Part shown: one piece after another, positions 33,362 through 42,602 of the stretch | Layout of the letters: every line of letters starts with the position of its first letter | How positions within the stretch are numbered: the stretch's first letter is position 1 | Origin: JAHBVL01 sp964461025 | GTDB taxonomy: Bacteria > Chloroflexota > Chloroflexia > Thermomicrobiales > UBA6265 | Reading direction: 5' to 3' | Length of the DNA: 64,000 nt | Assembly: GCA_964461025.1 (NCBI GenBank) | Contig: CAYWSE010000008.1 | Location: 1 to 64,000 of the forward strand | Program-made: the position numbers and the translations under genes | The notes under the pieces: model-generated | Told to the model about the DNA's origin: nothing | The model's database searches: none | The model's input: the letters and a program-made list of their open reading frames with translations, nothing else

Positions 33362-34287
33362 TACCGTTTCCTGAGCAGCCGAATTTCGATGAGCGCCAGA
33401 ACCAGAATCAACACGAGCAACGTGAAGCTGAGCGCGGCGCCGAACCCGACCTTGTCGGTGTAGGCAAAGGTTGTTTGCTGGATATACCAGACGACGGTCA
33501 CGGTGGCGTTCTGAGGTCCACCGTTGGTGAGAATGCTGACGGAGTCGAAGAGCTGCAGATTCCAGATCGTGGCCATGACGACAGCGAAGAAGATCGTCGG
33601 TCGCATCAGGGGCAGCGTGAGATGCCTGAAGCGTTGCCAGGCGTTGGAGCCATCGATTCGTGCTGCCTGGTAGAGCTCTTTGGGCAATCCGATGAGCGCC
33701 GCCAGGAAGAGCAACGTCCAAAAGCCGACCCCGCGCCATACCTCGAGCATGGTGATCGACTTCAGTGCGAGATCAGGGTCGCCGATCCAGTTCTTCGGCG
33801 GCCGGCCGAGTTCGACGAGGATCATGTTCAGGATGCCGAAGTCACGATGAACAACAAACTGCCAGATGAGCGCCGCGACAACGTACGGGGTGAGCGTTGG
33901 CAGATAGTAGAGGGAGCGGAAAACGCTGCCTCCCGTGCTGATTTGCTGCAGTAACAGAGCGAGGATCATGGAGATGACGAAGACAGAGGGAATGGCCATG
34001 AGGCAATAGACGATCGTGTTCTTGATGGCGGTGATGACGATATCGTCGCGGAAGACATTCCTCCAGTTGTCCAGTCCAACATACACGCGCTCGGAGATGA
34101 TTCCGCCATTGTGGAAGGTATAGAAAAAGAGAAAGCAAATAGGTATGACGAGAAACGCAATAAAGAAGATCGCCGCCGGAAGCAGAAAGAAATACGCGGT
34201 GAGGGAGCGCCGCCCCTGATAGCGTCGCCGCAGCTTCCGGTGTTCCTCCTCCGAAAGCGCCATTGGCCGGAGCGCGCTGTCAGTCAC
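33361..34287 (-). CDS. Sugar ABC permease, MalF type
   Basis: This 308-residue permease has six helices. Its EAA loop includes LPKELYQAARIDGSNAWQRFRHLTLP. The N-terminal tail (about 1-30) is basic. The GTG start has GAGGG about 9 bases upstream. It is the second gene of the sugar operon, separated from the binding-protein gene by a strong hairpin that would lower its expression relative to the binding protein. It pairs with the MalG-type permease as a heterodimer. Confidence 0.92.
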   Translation of the reverse strand: MTDSALRPMALSEEEHRKLRRRYQGRRSLTAYFFLLPAAIFFIAFLVIPICFLFFYTFHNGGIISERVYVGLDNWRNVFRDDIVITAIKNTIVYCLMAIPSVFVISMILALLLQQISTGGSVFRSLYYLPTLTPYVVAALIWQFVVHRDFGILNMILVELGRPPKNWIGDPDLALKSITMLEVWRGVGFWTLLFLAALIGLPKELYQAARIDGSNAWQRFRHLTLPLMRPTIFFAVVMATIWNLQLFDSVSILTNGGPQNATVTVVWYIQQTTFAYTDKVGFGAALSFTLLVLILVLALIEIRLLRKR

Positions 34288-34360
34288 AGGTGACCCTCTG
34301 AGGTCCTGACACGTGTATCAGGGATTCGTGGAGCATCGGGAAAGTGCGCATAGTGAACGA

Positions 34361-34388
34361 GAGATTCCTCGACTTCGCTCGGAATGAC
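34361..34388. repeat. Half of a MITE-like element
   Basis: GAGATTCCTCGACTTCGCTC followed by GGAATGAC matches the right terminal repeat of the larger elements. Confidence 0.5.
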
Positions 34389-34441
34389 TGTACGTTGGGG
34401 CTGGGAAGGACGGATAAAGCCAGATCCGGAAGAGCAGTGAG

Positions 34442-34465
34442 CCGGACCCGGCAAGCCGGGTCCGG
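34442..34465 (-). terminator. Intercistronic hairpin after the sugar-binding protein
   Basis: Perfect 11-base arms (CCGGACCCGGC and its complement) close on a 2-base centre, 14 bases after the stop. No U-run follows. The position after the binding protein and before the permeases is classic for differential expression in ABC operons. Confidence 0.6.
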
Positions 34466-34479
34466 TCAGATTCGTTGGC

Positions 34480-35853
34480 CTAGATCAGGCCGGTGATGAT
34501 CTCGCCGGCATTGGCCATCGCTTCTTCGCCGGTCAGCTCGCCGCGATAGGCCCGCTCGACATCCGGCCACATGGTGCGAACCATCTCGGCCCAGTTGATG
34601 TGCATCTGCGGTGGCTGGACCATCGGCACGAGCTCAGCCTGGATCTTCTCCAGATGCGGATTGTTGTATTCCGGCACGCTGTCGACGCGCACGGTCTGCA
34701 GACCGATCGTGGCGGCGTATGGATTGATGACGTCGGCGCTCGCCCACCACTTGATGAACTCCCACGCCGCTTCCTTGTTCTGGCTACCCTCAGAGATCGT
34801 GGCATAGCCGAAGTTGCCCATTGCGGTCTGCTTCGTGCCGTCTTCGCCGAATGGCGCCATGAATGCCTCATATTCGAAGGGGAGACCCGGGTCAGCGTCC
34901 CAGACCGTCGCTCGCCACGACTCATCGTGCAGGATCGCGATGCGGCCCGCCGCAAAGAGTGCGGCCGCGCCATCCCAGTCATAAGCGCCAACTTCGGGCG
35001 TCACCTTGTCGACCGATTGCAGATCGGAGAGGAACTGCGTGCCTGCTGCGCCGTTCGGCGAGACGTTCTGCGCGGTCCAGTCATCGGTCAGGATGTCGGC
35101 ATGGTCGTTGTGAATCCAGGGGAACCAGTCCCAGAACGCCGAGTTGACGACTGCATCACGCAGCTCGAAGCCGTAGACGCCTTCCTTGGTCGTGGCGATA
35201 GTCGCTTCCCGGAATGCTTCGCGGGTGGTGGGGAACTCGGTGATGCCGGCTTCCTCGAGGAGATTCAGATTGGCCCAGAGATTGAAGACCGCGCCCAGGA
35301 CACCAACGCCGTACTCCGCGCCATCGATATTCACGACGTCCCAGGTGAACGGAGCGATCCCTTCGCGTTCTGAAGCCCAGGCCGGGTCATTCGCCAGCGC
35401 TGTGATGTCGGCAATGAGTCCTTCCGAAACCCAGCGAGCGAGCACCTGATCGGTGTTGTAGACGACATCCCATGGGTCGCCGCTGGCATAGCCTGCCGTC
35501 AGCTGTTCGGGCATGGTGCCCCAGTCGTAAAACTCGACCTGAAGCTCGATGCCAGGATTGGCGGCTTCGAAGTCAGCCTTCAGCTGCTCCCAGTTCTCGG
35601 CATCGTTCGCCGCATGGTTGCCCTTGATGAACCGAACTGTCGCATCCGCCTGCTTGGCCCAGCGTCGGGTCGTCGTCGCTGGAGCAGGGGCGGCAACGGC
35701 ATCGCCGATCTTCGCAGCAGTAGCCGCGGCAACACCGGCGGCGGTCATTTTGAACATGAATTCGCGTCGATTGATGAAACGATGAGCGTAGTCGATGATC
35801 GCCTCATCCTTCATCCGCTGCAGTTCCTTGAATGTCCGTGGGCTATCTGCCAT
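34480..35853 (-). CDS. Sugar ABC substrate-binding protein, Tat-exported
   Basis: This 457-residue extracellular binding protein is of the MalE/UgpB class. The leader has a Tat motif FINRREFMFKMTAAG (RR at 29-30) after a long charged N-region, and cleavage is near AVAAPA. The mature part carries typical family pieces such as WEQLKADFEAANPGI, GDPWDVVYN and the C-terminal AWEFIKWWAS. I chose the ATG at 35853, with GAGGAGA upstream; the open frame extends to 35982 without support. It is the first gene of the operon and has a near-consensus promoter 170-200 bases upstream. The substrate is unknown. Confidence 0.92.
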   Translation of the reverse strand: MADSPRTFKELQRMKDEAIIDYAHRFINRREFMFKMTAAGVAAATAAKIGDAVAAPAPATTTRRWAKQADATVRFIKGNHAANDAENWEQLKADFEAANPGIELQVEFYDWGTMPEQLTAGYASGDPWDVVYNTDQVLARWVSEGLIADITALANDPAWASEREGIAPFTWDVVNIDGAEYGVGVLGAVFNLWANLNLLEEAGITEFPTTREAFREATIATTKEGVYGFELRDAVVNSAFWDWFPWIHNDHADILTDDWTAQNVSPNGAAGTQFLSDLQSVDKVTPEVGAYDWDGAAALFAAGRIAILHDESWRATVWDADPGLPFEYEAFMAPFGEDGTKQTAMGNFGYATISEGSQNKEAAWEFIKWWASADVINPYAATIGLQTVRVDSVPEYNNPHLEKIQAELVPMVQPPQMHINWAEMVRTMWPDVERAYRGELTGEEAMANAGEIITGLI

Positions 35854-36026
35854 TTGTGCTTTCTCCTCGGGACCTGCGTTCCGCGAATACCAGTCGATCC
35901 GCGGCTGAACACGAAATTCGAAGTCGCCGGAAATATTCTCCGGCCGACGCCTCCTCTCGATTGAGCCTGCGCTGGCTGTCACTTCGGCTTCGAAGCTGGA
36001 AATCCTTTACGGACTAAGCGCCTCGC

Positions 36027-36055
36027 AGTATAAAAACGTGAAATATGCCTGTCAA
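36027..36055 (-). promoter_or_regulatory. Near-consensus sigma-70 promoter of the sugar ABC operon
   Basis: On the minus strand TTGACA (36055-36050) and TATACT (36032-36027) are 17 bases apart. It implies a leader of about 165 bases before the binding-protein start. It also argues that hyuA does not start at 36045, since that would run through this promoter. Confidence 0.75.
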
Positions 36056-36149
36056 ATGGCAGCGCGGGTGGCGACGAAGGCGCCCGATTGTCAGGAAGCA
36101 ACGAGCTTTGGGCAGCGGAACGGCCTTTCGTCAGGAGCCAGCGTGTGCA

Positions 36150-38201
36150 ATGAATGAACCTTCGATGGCGATCCAGGTCGGTATCGATACCGGTGGTACG
36201 TTTACCGATCTCGTCGCATTCGATCCGCGGAACGGACAAATCACGACGTTCAAGACGCCTTCCGTCCCCTCGAAACCAGGACAGGCGTTGCTCGACGCCA
36301 TCAATGGCGGTGGATTGCCGTTTGGGGAAATCGCGGCCTTGGTACATGGCACGACGGTCGCCACCAACGCGCTGATCGAGCACAAGGGTGCTCGTGTCGG
36401 CTTCTTGACGACAGCGGGGCACGAAGACATTCCTTACATCCAGCGGATCAACCGTCGCTGGCTGTACGACCTGCACTGGCAGAAACCGAAACCGCTGTTG
36501 CGGTCGCGGCGGGATGCGCTCGGCGTACCGGAACGACTGGACAACGAGGGTCGCGAGATCAAAGCGGTCGACCGCGACGCCGTGAAAGCGCTTTGCGCGA
36601 CGCTGCGGGAAAACGGCGTCGAAGCGGTGGCGATTTGCCTCCTGTTCGCGTACGTGAACCCCGCGCACGAGCTGGAAGTGCAGGAGATTGTCGAGTCGGA
36701 GCTACCCGGGTTGCCGGTGTCGGTGTCGCATGCGGTGGCGCCTATCTGGCGCGAGTACGAGCGGGCCTCGACGACAATCGCCGACGCCTATCTGAAGCCG
36801 CTGATGCACCGGTATATTGGCAGTTTGAGCGAGTCACTGACGTCGGCGGGTTTGCAGTCGCCCTGGACGATCATGAAGTCGAACGGTGGCGCGATGGGCG
36901 CCACAGCTGCGGCGGAGAATCCGATCCAGACCGCGCAGTCCGGCCCCGCCGGGGGGATGCTGGCAGCGGCGGCGCTCGGTCAGCAAGCCGGTTTGCCTGA
37001 TTTGCTGACCCTCGATATGGGCGGCACCAGCGCCGACGTCGGATTGATCATCAAAGGCGAGCAGAAGCACACGACGGAATACGAAATCGAGTGGGGCGTG
37101 CCGGCGGCGATTCCGCTGATCGACATCAAATCGATCGGCGCCGGAGGGGGCAGCATCGCCTGGGTCGACGCCGGTGGTTTCCTGCGGGTCGGTCCCCAAA
37201 GCGCCGGCGCGGCTCCCGGACCAGCCTGCTACGGACGAGGTGGCGAGCTACCGACAGTGACCGACGCCAATCTGGTGCTGGGCAAGCTCGACCCGGGATA
37301 TTTCCTTGGCGGACGAATGACGCTCGACGTCGAGGCATCGAAACGGGTCCTGCAACCACTCGCCGATCAGCTGGGAATGTCGTTGACCGAGCTGGCATCG
37401 TCGATCGTGGAAATCGCCAACGAGAACATGGCCAGCGCGATCAAGATGGTGTCGATCGAACGGGGACACGATCCACGGCGCTTCACCCTCTTCGGATTCG
37501 GCGGCGCCGGACCGTTGCATGCGGCGTCAGTGGCGAGGGCGTTGCGAATTCCACGCGTGCTGATTCCCATCTATCCGGGCAACGCGTCGGCGCTGGGCAT
37601 GCTGATCGCCGACCGCCGGGTCGACAAGATCTGGACGCAGGCGTTCAAGTCGAACAATGTCGACGCGGCGCTGGTCGAAAGTCAGTTCGGCCGGATTCGC
37701 GAGGCGGCGGTGGCCGAGTTGCGTTCTGAAGGCTTCACGGGAGAACCGGAGTTCTCCTACTCGATCAACATGCGCTATCTCGGCCAGAACTACGAGCAGG
37801 AAGTCGAGATACCACCTGATGCGATCACTGCCGGCGGGCTCGACAAGGCGTACGAGACGTTCACGCAAACGCACGAAGCGAAGTATGGCTACGCGATCGA
37901 GAACGAGATCATCGAGCTGGTGTCGTTTCGGGTAACAGCCTCAGGGAGGCGAGCGTCGCCCCATCTGCGCGTCTCACCGGAGGGCTGCGAGGCGTCGCGA
38001 GGCACGCGCGATGTCTACTTCCGTGGTCACGGATTCCTGCCGGCGACGATCATGACCCGGTATGCGTTGCAACCGGGGACTCTCTTGACTGGACCGGCGG
38101 TGATCGAGGAGCCGGGTTCGACAACAGTCGTCGAACCGGGAATGACCGCGACCGTACTCGACGATGGACAGATCCTGATCACCCTGGAGACTCACTCATG
38201 A
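36150..38201 (+). CDS. hyuA: Hydantoinase/oxoprolinase, subunit A (HyuA type)
   Basis: This 683-residue ATP-dependent subunit belongs to the hydantoinase A / 5-oxoprolinase / acetone carboxylase beta family. The N-terminal actin-like fold carries the phosphate motif GIDTGGTFTDL (about 10-20). The central domain has LDMGGTSADVGLI and IGAGGGSIAWVD, the second phosphate and adenosine loops. The C-terminal part has FGFGGAGPLHA. With HyuB it hydrolyses hydantoins, N-methylhydantoin or 5-oxoproline, coupled to ATP. I chose the ATG at 36150, with AGGAG upstream. Its stop overlaps the hyuB start as ATGA. The exact substrate is open. Confidence 0.92.
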   Translation: MNEPSMAIQVGIDTGGTFTDLVAFDPRNGQITTFKTPSVPSKPGQALLDAINGGGLPFGEIAALVHGTTVATNALIEHKGARVGFLTTAGHEDIPYIQRINRRWLYDLHWQKPKPLLRSRRDALGVPERLDNEGREIKAVDRDAVKALCATLRENGVEAVAICLLFAYVNPAHELEVQEIVESELPGLPVSVSHAVAPIWREYERASTTIADAYLKPLMHRYIGSLSESLTSAGLQSPWTIMKSNGGAMGATAAAENPIQTAQSGPAGGMLAAAALGQQAGLPDLLTLDMGGTSADVGLIIKGEQKHTTEYEIEWGVPAAIPLIDIKSIGAGGGSIAWVDAGGFLRVGPQSAGAAPGPACYGRGGELPTVTDANLVLGKLDPGYFLGGRMTLDVEASKRVLQPLADQLGMSLTELASSIVEIANENMASAIKMVSIERGHDPRRFTLFGFGGAGPLHAASVARALRIPRVLIPIYPGNASALGMLIADRRVDKIWTQAFKSNNVDAALVESQFGRIREAAVAELRSEGFTGEPEFSYSINMRYLGQNYEQEVEIPPDAITAGGLDKAYETFTQTHEAKYGYAIENEIIELVSFRVTASGRRASPHLRVSPEGCEASRGTRDVYFRGHGFLPATIMTRYALQPGTLLTGPAVIEEPGSTTVVEPGMTATVLDDGQILITLETHS

Positions 38202-39937
38202 CCGCCTCTGTGGCCGCGGCCCGGCCTGACATCGATCCGGTGACGTTGACCGTTATCGACAACTACCTCACCTCCACCTGCCGCGACATGGGGGTGACGA
38301 TGATGAAGACGAGCTACTCGCCGATCTTCAACGAGTCGCTCGATTTCTCCTGCGTGATCTTCGATCCGGCCGGGCAAATGCTGGCGCAGGCGGAGTTTTG
38401 CCCGTCGCAGATCGGTACGATCAAGTTCACCGTCAACTGGACACTCGAAGAGCTCGGTCTGGAGCACTTCGAACCGGGCGATGTGCTGATCCACGACGAT
38501 CCATACCGGGGTTCGGGTCACGTTCCCGAACACATGATGCTGAAGCCGGTCTTCTACAACGGCAGCATTTTCGCATTCGTGGCGAATGTGGCGCATATGT
38601 CGGAACCGGGCGCCAAAACACCGGGCGGCTTGTCAGGCGACGCCACGGAGGTCTTTCAGGAAGGATTGCTGTTGCCGCCGGTGAAGATCAAGCGGCGAGG
38701 CGAGGATGTGCCGGATATCTGGAAGATCATTCTGGCCAATCACCGGACGCCGAAAGTCACGTTCGGCGACTTCCGGGCGATGATGGCGTCGCTCGATCTG
38801 GCCGAAACGCGATTGATCGAGCTGCTCGACACCTATGGCGAAGAACTGGTGAGGGAGGCGTCGGCGGAACTGCTGACGATCGCCGAAAAACGCATGCGGG
38901 CGGAGATTCGCTCGATTCCAAATGGCGTCTACGAGTTCGTCGATGTGATCGAGGACGACGGCATTACCGATCGGGACTATCCGATGCGGTTACGGCTGTC
39001 GGTGCTCGACGAGGAGATCATCGCCGACTTCACCGGTTCGGCTCCACAGGCGATCGGGCCGGTCAACGCTATTTACGCGGTGACCGCTTCGGCGGTCTAC
39101 AACGCTTTTCTGCACCTGACCGATCCGACAATTCCCCGCAATGAGGGATGCTACCGGCCCTTCACCATCATCGCGCCGCCCGGCACAATTGTGAACTGCT
39201 CCTTCCCTGCTCCGGTGGCTGGCGGCAACACCGAAACGAGCCCGCGCATCACCGATATGGTGTTCGGCGCGTTGCAGGGCGCTATTCCGGACCGGGTGGT
39301 TGCCGCGTGCGGTGGAACGTCGTCGCCCTTCCTTTTCGGCGGCACGGATCCGCGGTCGGGCGATCTCTACGCGCACTTTCACTTCGAAGGGGTCGGCTGG
39401 GGCGGTCGCAAGGGTCTCGACGGCAATGACATGGTGGTGACGATCAACGGCAACTGCCGCAACACGCCTGTCGAGATTTTCGAAACCCGCTACCCGGCCT
39501 TTCTGGTCGAGGAGTACCGGTTGCTGACCGACTCGGGCGGGCCGGGCGAATGGCGAGGCGGTCTGGGCGGCGAACGGATATTGACCGTGCAGACCGAGGT
39601 GACCGTGAGCGCACTGCTGAACAGGATGAAAACCGATCCCTGGGGTGTCCTGGGGGGCGGCGACGGAGCGCGCGGTGGTTTGTGGGTGAAGCTTGCCGGC
39701 AGCGACGAATGGAAGACCTTCGTGGAGACCTTCGGGACGCATTCGCCGTCGAAGTTCTCGGGGATCACGTTGCATCCCGGCGATCAGGTGAAGCTGGTGA
39801 TGCCGGGCGGCGGCGGGTATGGCGATCCCGGCGCGCGCGATCCAGCCCTGGTGCAGCGCGATCTGGACAACGGTTTCGTATCGCTGGATAGGGCGATCGA
39901 GGATTATGGCTATGCGGCTAGCGATGAGGTGGCCTGA
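38198..39937 (+). CDS. hyuB: Hydantoinase/oxoprolinase, subunit B (HyuB type)
   Basis: This 579-residue partner subunit of HyuA has the family motifs DNYLTSTCRDMG near the N-terminus, DVLIHDDPYRGSGHVPE (about 95-111), FTGSAPQ, NTETSPRI and the glycine-rich C-terminal PGGGGYGDPGARD. The His/Asp cluster HDDPY...H is thought to bind metal. It is translationally coupled to hyuA and followed 3 bases later by a small cysteine protein. Length is normal for the family. Confidence 0.93.
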   Translation: MTASVAAARPDIDPVTLTVIDNYLTSTCRDMGVTMMKTSYSPIFNESLDFSCVIFDPAGQMLAQAEFCPSQIGTIKFTVNWTLEELGLEHFEPGDVLIHDDPYRGSGHVPEHMMLKPVFYNGSIFAFVANVAHMSEPGAKTPGGLSGDATEVFQEGLLLPPVKIKRRGEDVPDIWKIILANHRTPKVTFGDFRAMMASLDLAETRLIELLDTYGEELVREASAELLTIAEKRMRAEIRSIPNGVYEFVDVIEDDGITDRDYPMRLRLSVLDEEIIADFTGSAPQAIGPVNAIYAVTASAVYNAFLHLTDPTIPRNEGCYRPFTIIAPPGTIVNCSFPAPVAGGNTETSPRITDMVFGALQGAIPDRVVAACGGTSSPFLFGGTDPRSGDLYAHFHFEGVGWGGRKGLDGNDMVVTINGNCRNTPVEIFETRYPAFLVEEYRLLTDSGGPGEWRGGLGGERILTVQTEVTVSALLNRMKTDPWGVLGGGDGARGGLWVKLAGSDEWKTFVETFGTHSPSKFSGITLHPGDQVKLVMPGGGGYGDPGARDPALVQRDLDNGFVSLDRAIEDYGYAASDEVA

Positions 39938-39940
39938 CCG

Positions 39941-40171
39941 ATGAGCGATTTCCCATCAAGCGAAACCACCTCCGAAGGAAAATGGGTGACGCCGAATGTC
40001 AGCTATGTCGAACCGCTGCGCAATGCCTGCGCGCTGTGTGGGCAGCCGATTCCAAGGCGGTACTGGAAGGCGACGATCGAAGGCGAATCTCATATTTTTT
40101 GCGGTCCGGCGCATGCGGGGATGTATGTGACGTACTGGCTGCCGACGTATGGGCGACAGGAGACGACGTAG
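39941..40171 (+). CDS. Small zinc-binding-like protein of the hydantoinase operon
   Basis: This 76-residue soluble protein has a Cys-x-x-Cys (ACALCGQPIP, about 30-39) and a later FCGPAHAG, giving three Cys and one His that could hold one zinc ion. The aromatic-rich end (YVTYWLPTYG) suggests packing against a partner. It begins 3 bases after hyuB and is surely co-transcribed. Acetone carboxylase and some hydantoinase operons carry a small third subunit; this could be its shortened equivalent, but I see no direct similarity to it. Confidence 0.75.
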   Translation: MSDFPSSETTSEGKWVTPNVSYVEPLRNACALCGQPIPRRYWKATIEGESHIFCGPAHAGMYVTYWLPTYGRQETT

Positions 40172-40220
40172 TCCGTAGGTCGCGGGTCCTTTGGCGTCGA
40201 CACCGAAGCTCCTACAAACC

Positions 40221-40334
40221 GTCACTTCGAGCTTGTCGAGAAATCTCTCGTTCGAAATGCGCACGCCGGAAGAGAATGCTTGCTCCCTCCGACGAGAGAC
40301 TCACCCACTCCGCCGCGGCTTCGGTCGGAATGAC
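40221..40334. repeat. Diverged MITE-like element
   Basis: The ends GTCACTTCGAGC and GTCGGAATGAC, with an interior CGCCGCGGCTTCGG, resemble the other copies but have drifted more. It fills the space between two converging genes. Confidence 0.55.
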
Positions 40335-40453
40335 AAGGTCTATTTGGAAAGCGGCGAGCTATTCCGCGGGAACCGGTTCTTCATCATTCCGGCGGAGCCT
40401 CGTGACATTCGCACGTCAGTGCGCCACGATCGCCGGATCGAATCGAAGCTCGA

Positions 40454-41344
40454 CTAGAACTCGTGCTGGATGATGATGATCGCCGCAGGCAGCGTCAGCA
40501 GCACCGATCCGGCGATGGCGATCCAGAAGAGCTGCTTCTGGTAGTGCACGCCCTTGGACCAGAAATCGATCAGGATGATCCGCAAACCGTTCAGAGTGTG
40601 GTAAATGACCGCACCGACGAGCAGGATCTCCATCAGGATCAGCCAGGGGTTGCCATAGAACTCGACCGTTTCGTCATAGACATCGCGACCAAGGCCGATC
40701 AGCATGATGTCGATGATGTGAACCAACAGGAAAAAGAGTATGCCCAGGCCCGTGGCGCGGTGCATGACCCATGCGTACTGGCCAAGGTCGCCGCTGTACA
40801 CAGGACGCGTGCCGAGGCTGATGTGGCGCAGAATGTAGATGGCGATGAGCGCCATGCCAACGTACGTGACGATGGCAAAGGCAAAGAGTGAATAGCCAAT
40901 CGCATCTGCGATCCACATCTCCCCGGCAAGCGGGCCGGTGTTGTTCCGGGCGGCTTCCTCGTCGAAGGTGAAAATCGTCAACGCGCCCATCGCTGTGAAG
41001 ACGATGCCCAGCACCCAGGCCAGCGAGGTCAGGACCAGGCGCCAGCCGGGCGAGCGGATCCAGTCGATGACCACGGTGCGCATACCGAAAATGCCGTGCC
41101 AGACGGCCATGATCAGGAGGAGAAGATCGAACAGTCGCCAGAGCGGATTGGCCCAACGGTTGGCGACGAAATCAAAGACTGTCTCCGACGGCACATTGAG
41201 ATAGTGGGTGATGAAGAGGTGCCCACAGGCGAGGAAGACCAGGAGCAAACCGGAAACCCGGAAAAAGTACCAGCTGAACCGGTCGAATCCCGGCATCCCG
41301 ACACCGAGCGACGACCCCGGCCGCTCCGATACGACAGCTGACAT
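40454..41344 (-). CDS. Fused succinate dehydrogenase membrane anchor (SdhD-SdhC)
   Basis: This 296-residue membrane protein has two homologous halves, each with three helices. Half 1 has FDRFSWYFFRVSGLL, His42 and WHGIFGMRTVVIDW (His83). Half 2 has QYAWVMHRATGLG (His195), His209 and YHTLNGLRIILIDFW (His249). HRxTG is the SdhC signature, and paired His residues would hold haem b and shape the quinone site. The usual anchors are two genes of about 120-140 residues each, so this is a fusion. No sdhA or sdhB lies nearby. It anchors complex II and passes electrons to quinone. Confidence 0.82.
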   Translation of the reverse strand: MSAVVSERPGSSLGVGMPGFDRFSWYFFRVSGLLLVFLACGHLFITHYLNVPSETVFDFVANRWANPLWRLFDLLLLIMAVWHGIFGMRTVVIDWIRSPGWRLVLTSLAWVLGIVFTAMGALTIFTFDEEAARNNTGPLAGEMWIADAIGYSLFAFAIVTYVGMALIAIYILRHISLGTRPVYSGDLGQYAWVMHRATGLGILFFLLVHIIDIMLIGLGRDVYDETVEFYGNPWLILMEILLVGAVIYHTLNGLRIILIDFWSKGVHYQKQLFWIAIAGSVLLTLPAAIIIIQHEF

Positions 41345-41469
41345 CTCCGCCTACCCTTTCGCCCTCAGCACACCCTGCCCGGGCATTCGCGGCAATGCAG
41401 CATTCCCCGAAAACCGGACTTCGCATTTCGTCATTGTACGCTTGACACCATTTGGCGCGCGACAGGGGT

Positions 41470-41880
41470 ATGGTGGCGACAGAGATTTTCGAGCGAGTGG
41501 TGAGTGAACGGGGCCGGTGGGTGGGGTTCCTGCCGGCAGTTGTCGTGATGGCGGCGATTTTCGTGCTGTCGCATCAGCAGAAACCGCCAACGATCGGCAA
41601 CGATCCGGCGTTGAGCGCAATCGCTGGACATCTCGTGGCGTACGGCGTTCTGGCGCTGGCGATGCTCGGGGCGTTCACGGTCGCCGGATTGTCATTCAGG
41701 CAGGCAGCGTTTGCCGCGATTGGGATGAGTCTGGAGTTCGGGTTGACGGATGAGCTGCACCAGCGTTATGTGCCGGGCCGGCACGCCGATCCGTGGGATC
41801 TGCTCGCCGACCTGATCGGCGCGACGGTTGCGGTGGGCTTGGTGACAGCTTGGCGGCAAAGGGCAAGTCGCCGAGGCTGA
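41470..41880 (+). CDS. VanZ-like membrane protein
   Basis: This 136-residue protein has about three to four membrane helices. The VanZ family signature appears as GHLVAYGVLAL (His followed by Tyr in a helix) and DELHQRYVPGRHADPWDLLADLIGA. VanZ proteins raise teicoplanin resistance in some bacteria, but most homologues have no known role. The ATG at 41470 follows AGGGG closely; a TTG at 41452 and a GTG at 41473 are alternatives. It is divergent from the SdhD-SdhC fusion and convergent with mazF. Confidence 0.8.
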   Translation: MVATEIFERVVSERGRWVGFLPAVVVMAAIFVLSHQQKPPTIGNDPALSAIAGHLVAYGVLALAMLGAFTVAGLSFRQAAFAAIGMSLEFGLTDELHQRYVPGRHADPWDLLADLIGATVAVGLVTAWRQRASRRG

Positions 41881-41917
41881 TCGTTAAGACCGGAAAGAAG
41901 CGAGGAATCCGGGATCC

Positions 41918-42310
41918 CTACCTGCTGCCAGGAAAATCCCAATATTGACCCGGCCTTGAGACGTCCATAAGCAGTAACAAACGCTGGACGATCAACTCCA
42001 GTGTTCCGGCATGTACAGAGCCTATTCGTTTGCGGAGCCGCTGGTGTGAGATCGATCTGAACTGTTCTGTCATTGCATACGAGTCGCGAGGAAGGTGCCC
42101 CTCCGACATCACGAGATCGACGTGAGTTGCCATGTTCCGATCCTTCGATGTTGCGGGCACCACGAAAACCAACTCGCTCGGGATCATATTGAGTTCTTCA
42201 CCAGAGATAATAACGGCAGGGCGACGACCCTGCTGTTCACGACCGACAGCAGGGTCAAAATACGCCACCCAAACATCGCCTCTTCGGACGACTCTACGTG
42301 AGTCGGTCAT
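41918..42310 (-). CDS. MazF/PemK-type mRNA interferase toxin
   Basis: This 130-residue protein is a ribosome-independent endoribonuclease. The N-terminal signature is RRGDVWVAYFDPAVGREQQGRRPAVIIS (10-37), with the catalytic Arg and later Thr in the VVPATSKDR segment, as in MazF. Its start overlaps the antitoxin stop as ATGA. The order antitoxin then toxin is standard for type II systems. Cleavage sequence cannot be predicted from the protein. Confidence 0.9.
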   Translation of the reverse strand: MTDSRRVVRRGDVWVAYFDPAVGREQQGRRPAVIISGEELNMIPSELVFVVPATSKDRNMATHVDLVMSEGHLPRDSYAMTEQFRSISHQRLRKRIGSVHAGTLELIVQRLLLLMDVSRPGQYWDFPGSR

Positions 42311-42573
42311 TCATCCCACTCATACTCATCTTCGAGCCCGTCCATGAGCGTAGAATCCCAAAGTGCGATTTCATTCTGATAGTCAGCCCAAGCCTCTGGA
42401 TCAGCGCGCAACCTGCGGAAGTCCTCAGCCAGCTGAGCAAAGAACGCTTTCTTCTGCCTCTCGAATAGCATCTCGTCAATTATCTGACCAGTGCTCTTTC
42501 CCTCCTCACGAGAGATCTCAACGAGTTTGTCTCTAGTCGCTGATGGCACTCTGATCGTTGTTGATGTACTCAT
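42307..42573 (-). CDS. Ribbon-helix-helix antitoxin paired with MazF
   Basis: This 88-residue antitoxin has an N-terminal ribbon-helix-helix region (TIRVPSATRDKLVEISREEGKS, about 6-27) for DNA binding. An acidic C-terminal tail (LEDEYEWDE) would occupy the toxin active site. A perfect 12-base palindrome lies 30 bases upstream of its start and is the likely self-repression operator. Overlap with mazF ensures coupled synthesis. Confidence 0.87.
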   Translation of the reverse strand: MSTSTTIRVPSATRDKLVEISREEGKSTGQIIDEMLFERQKKAFFAQLAEDFRRLRADPEAWADYQNEIALWDSTLMDGLEDEYEWDE

Positions 42574-42602
42574 AGCGTTTCTCGCTTGTAGATGTCTTCG
42601 CC

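Noticed and set aside
33362..33739. N-terminal extension of the MalG-type permease frame
   Set aside because: It overlaps the MalF-type permease gene out of frame, lacks membrane character, and the coupled ATG at 33361 fits the family start.
40195..40215. Possible further GTAG palindrome
   Set aside because: The arms around GCTCCTAC do not pair well enough to call a REP.
40190..40457. 88-residue plus-strand frame after the hydantoinase operon
   Set aside because: It is a translation of the MITE-like element and has no family resemblance.
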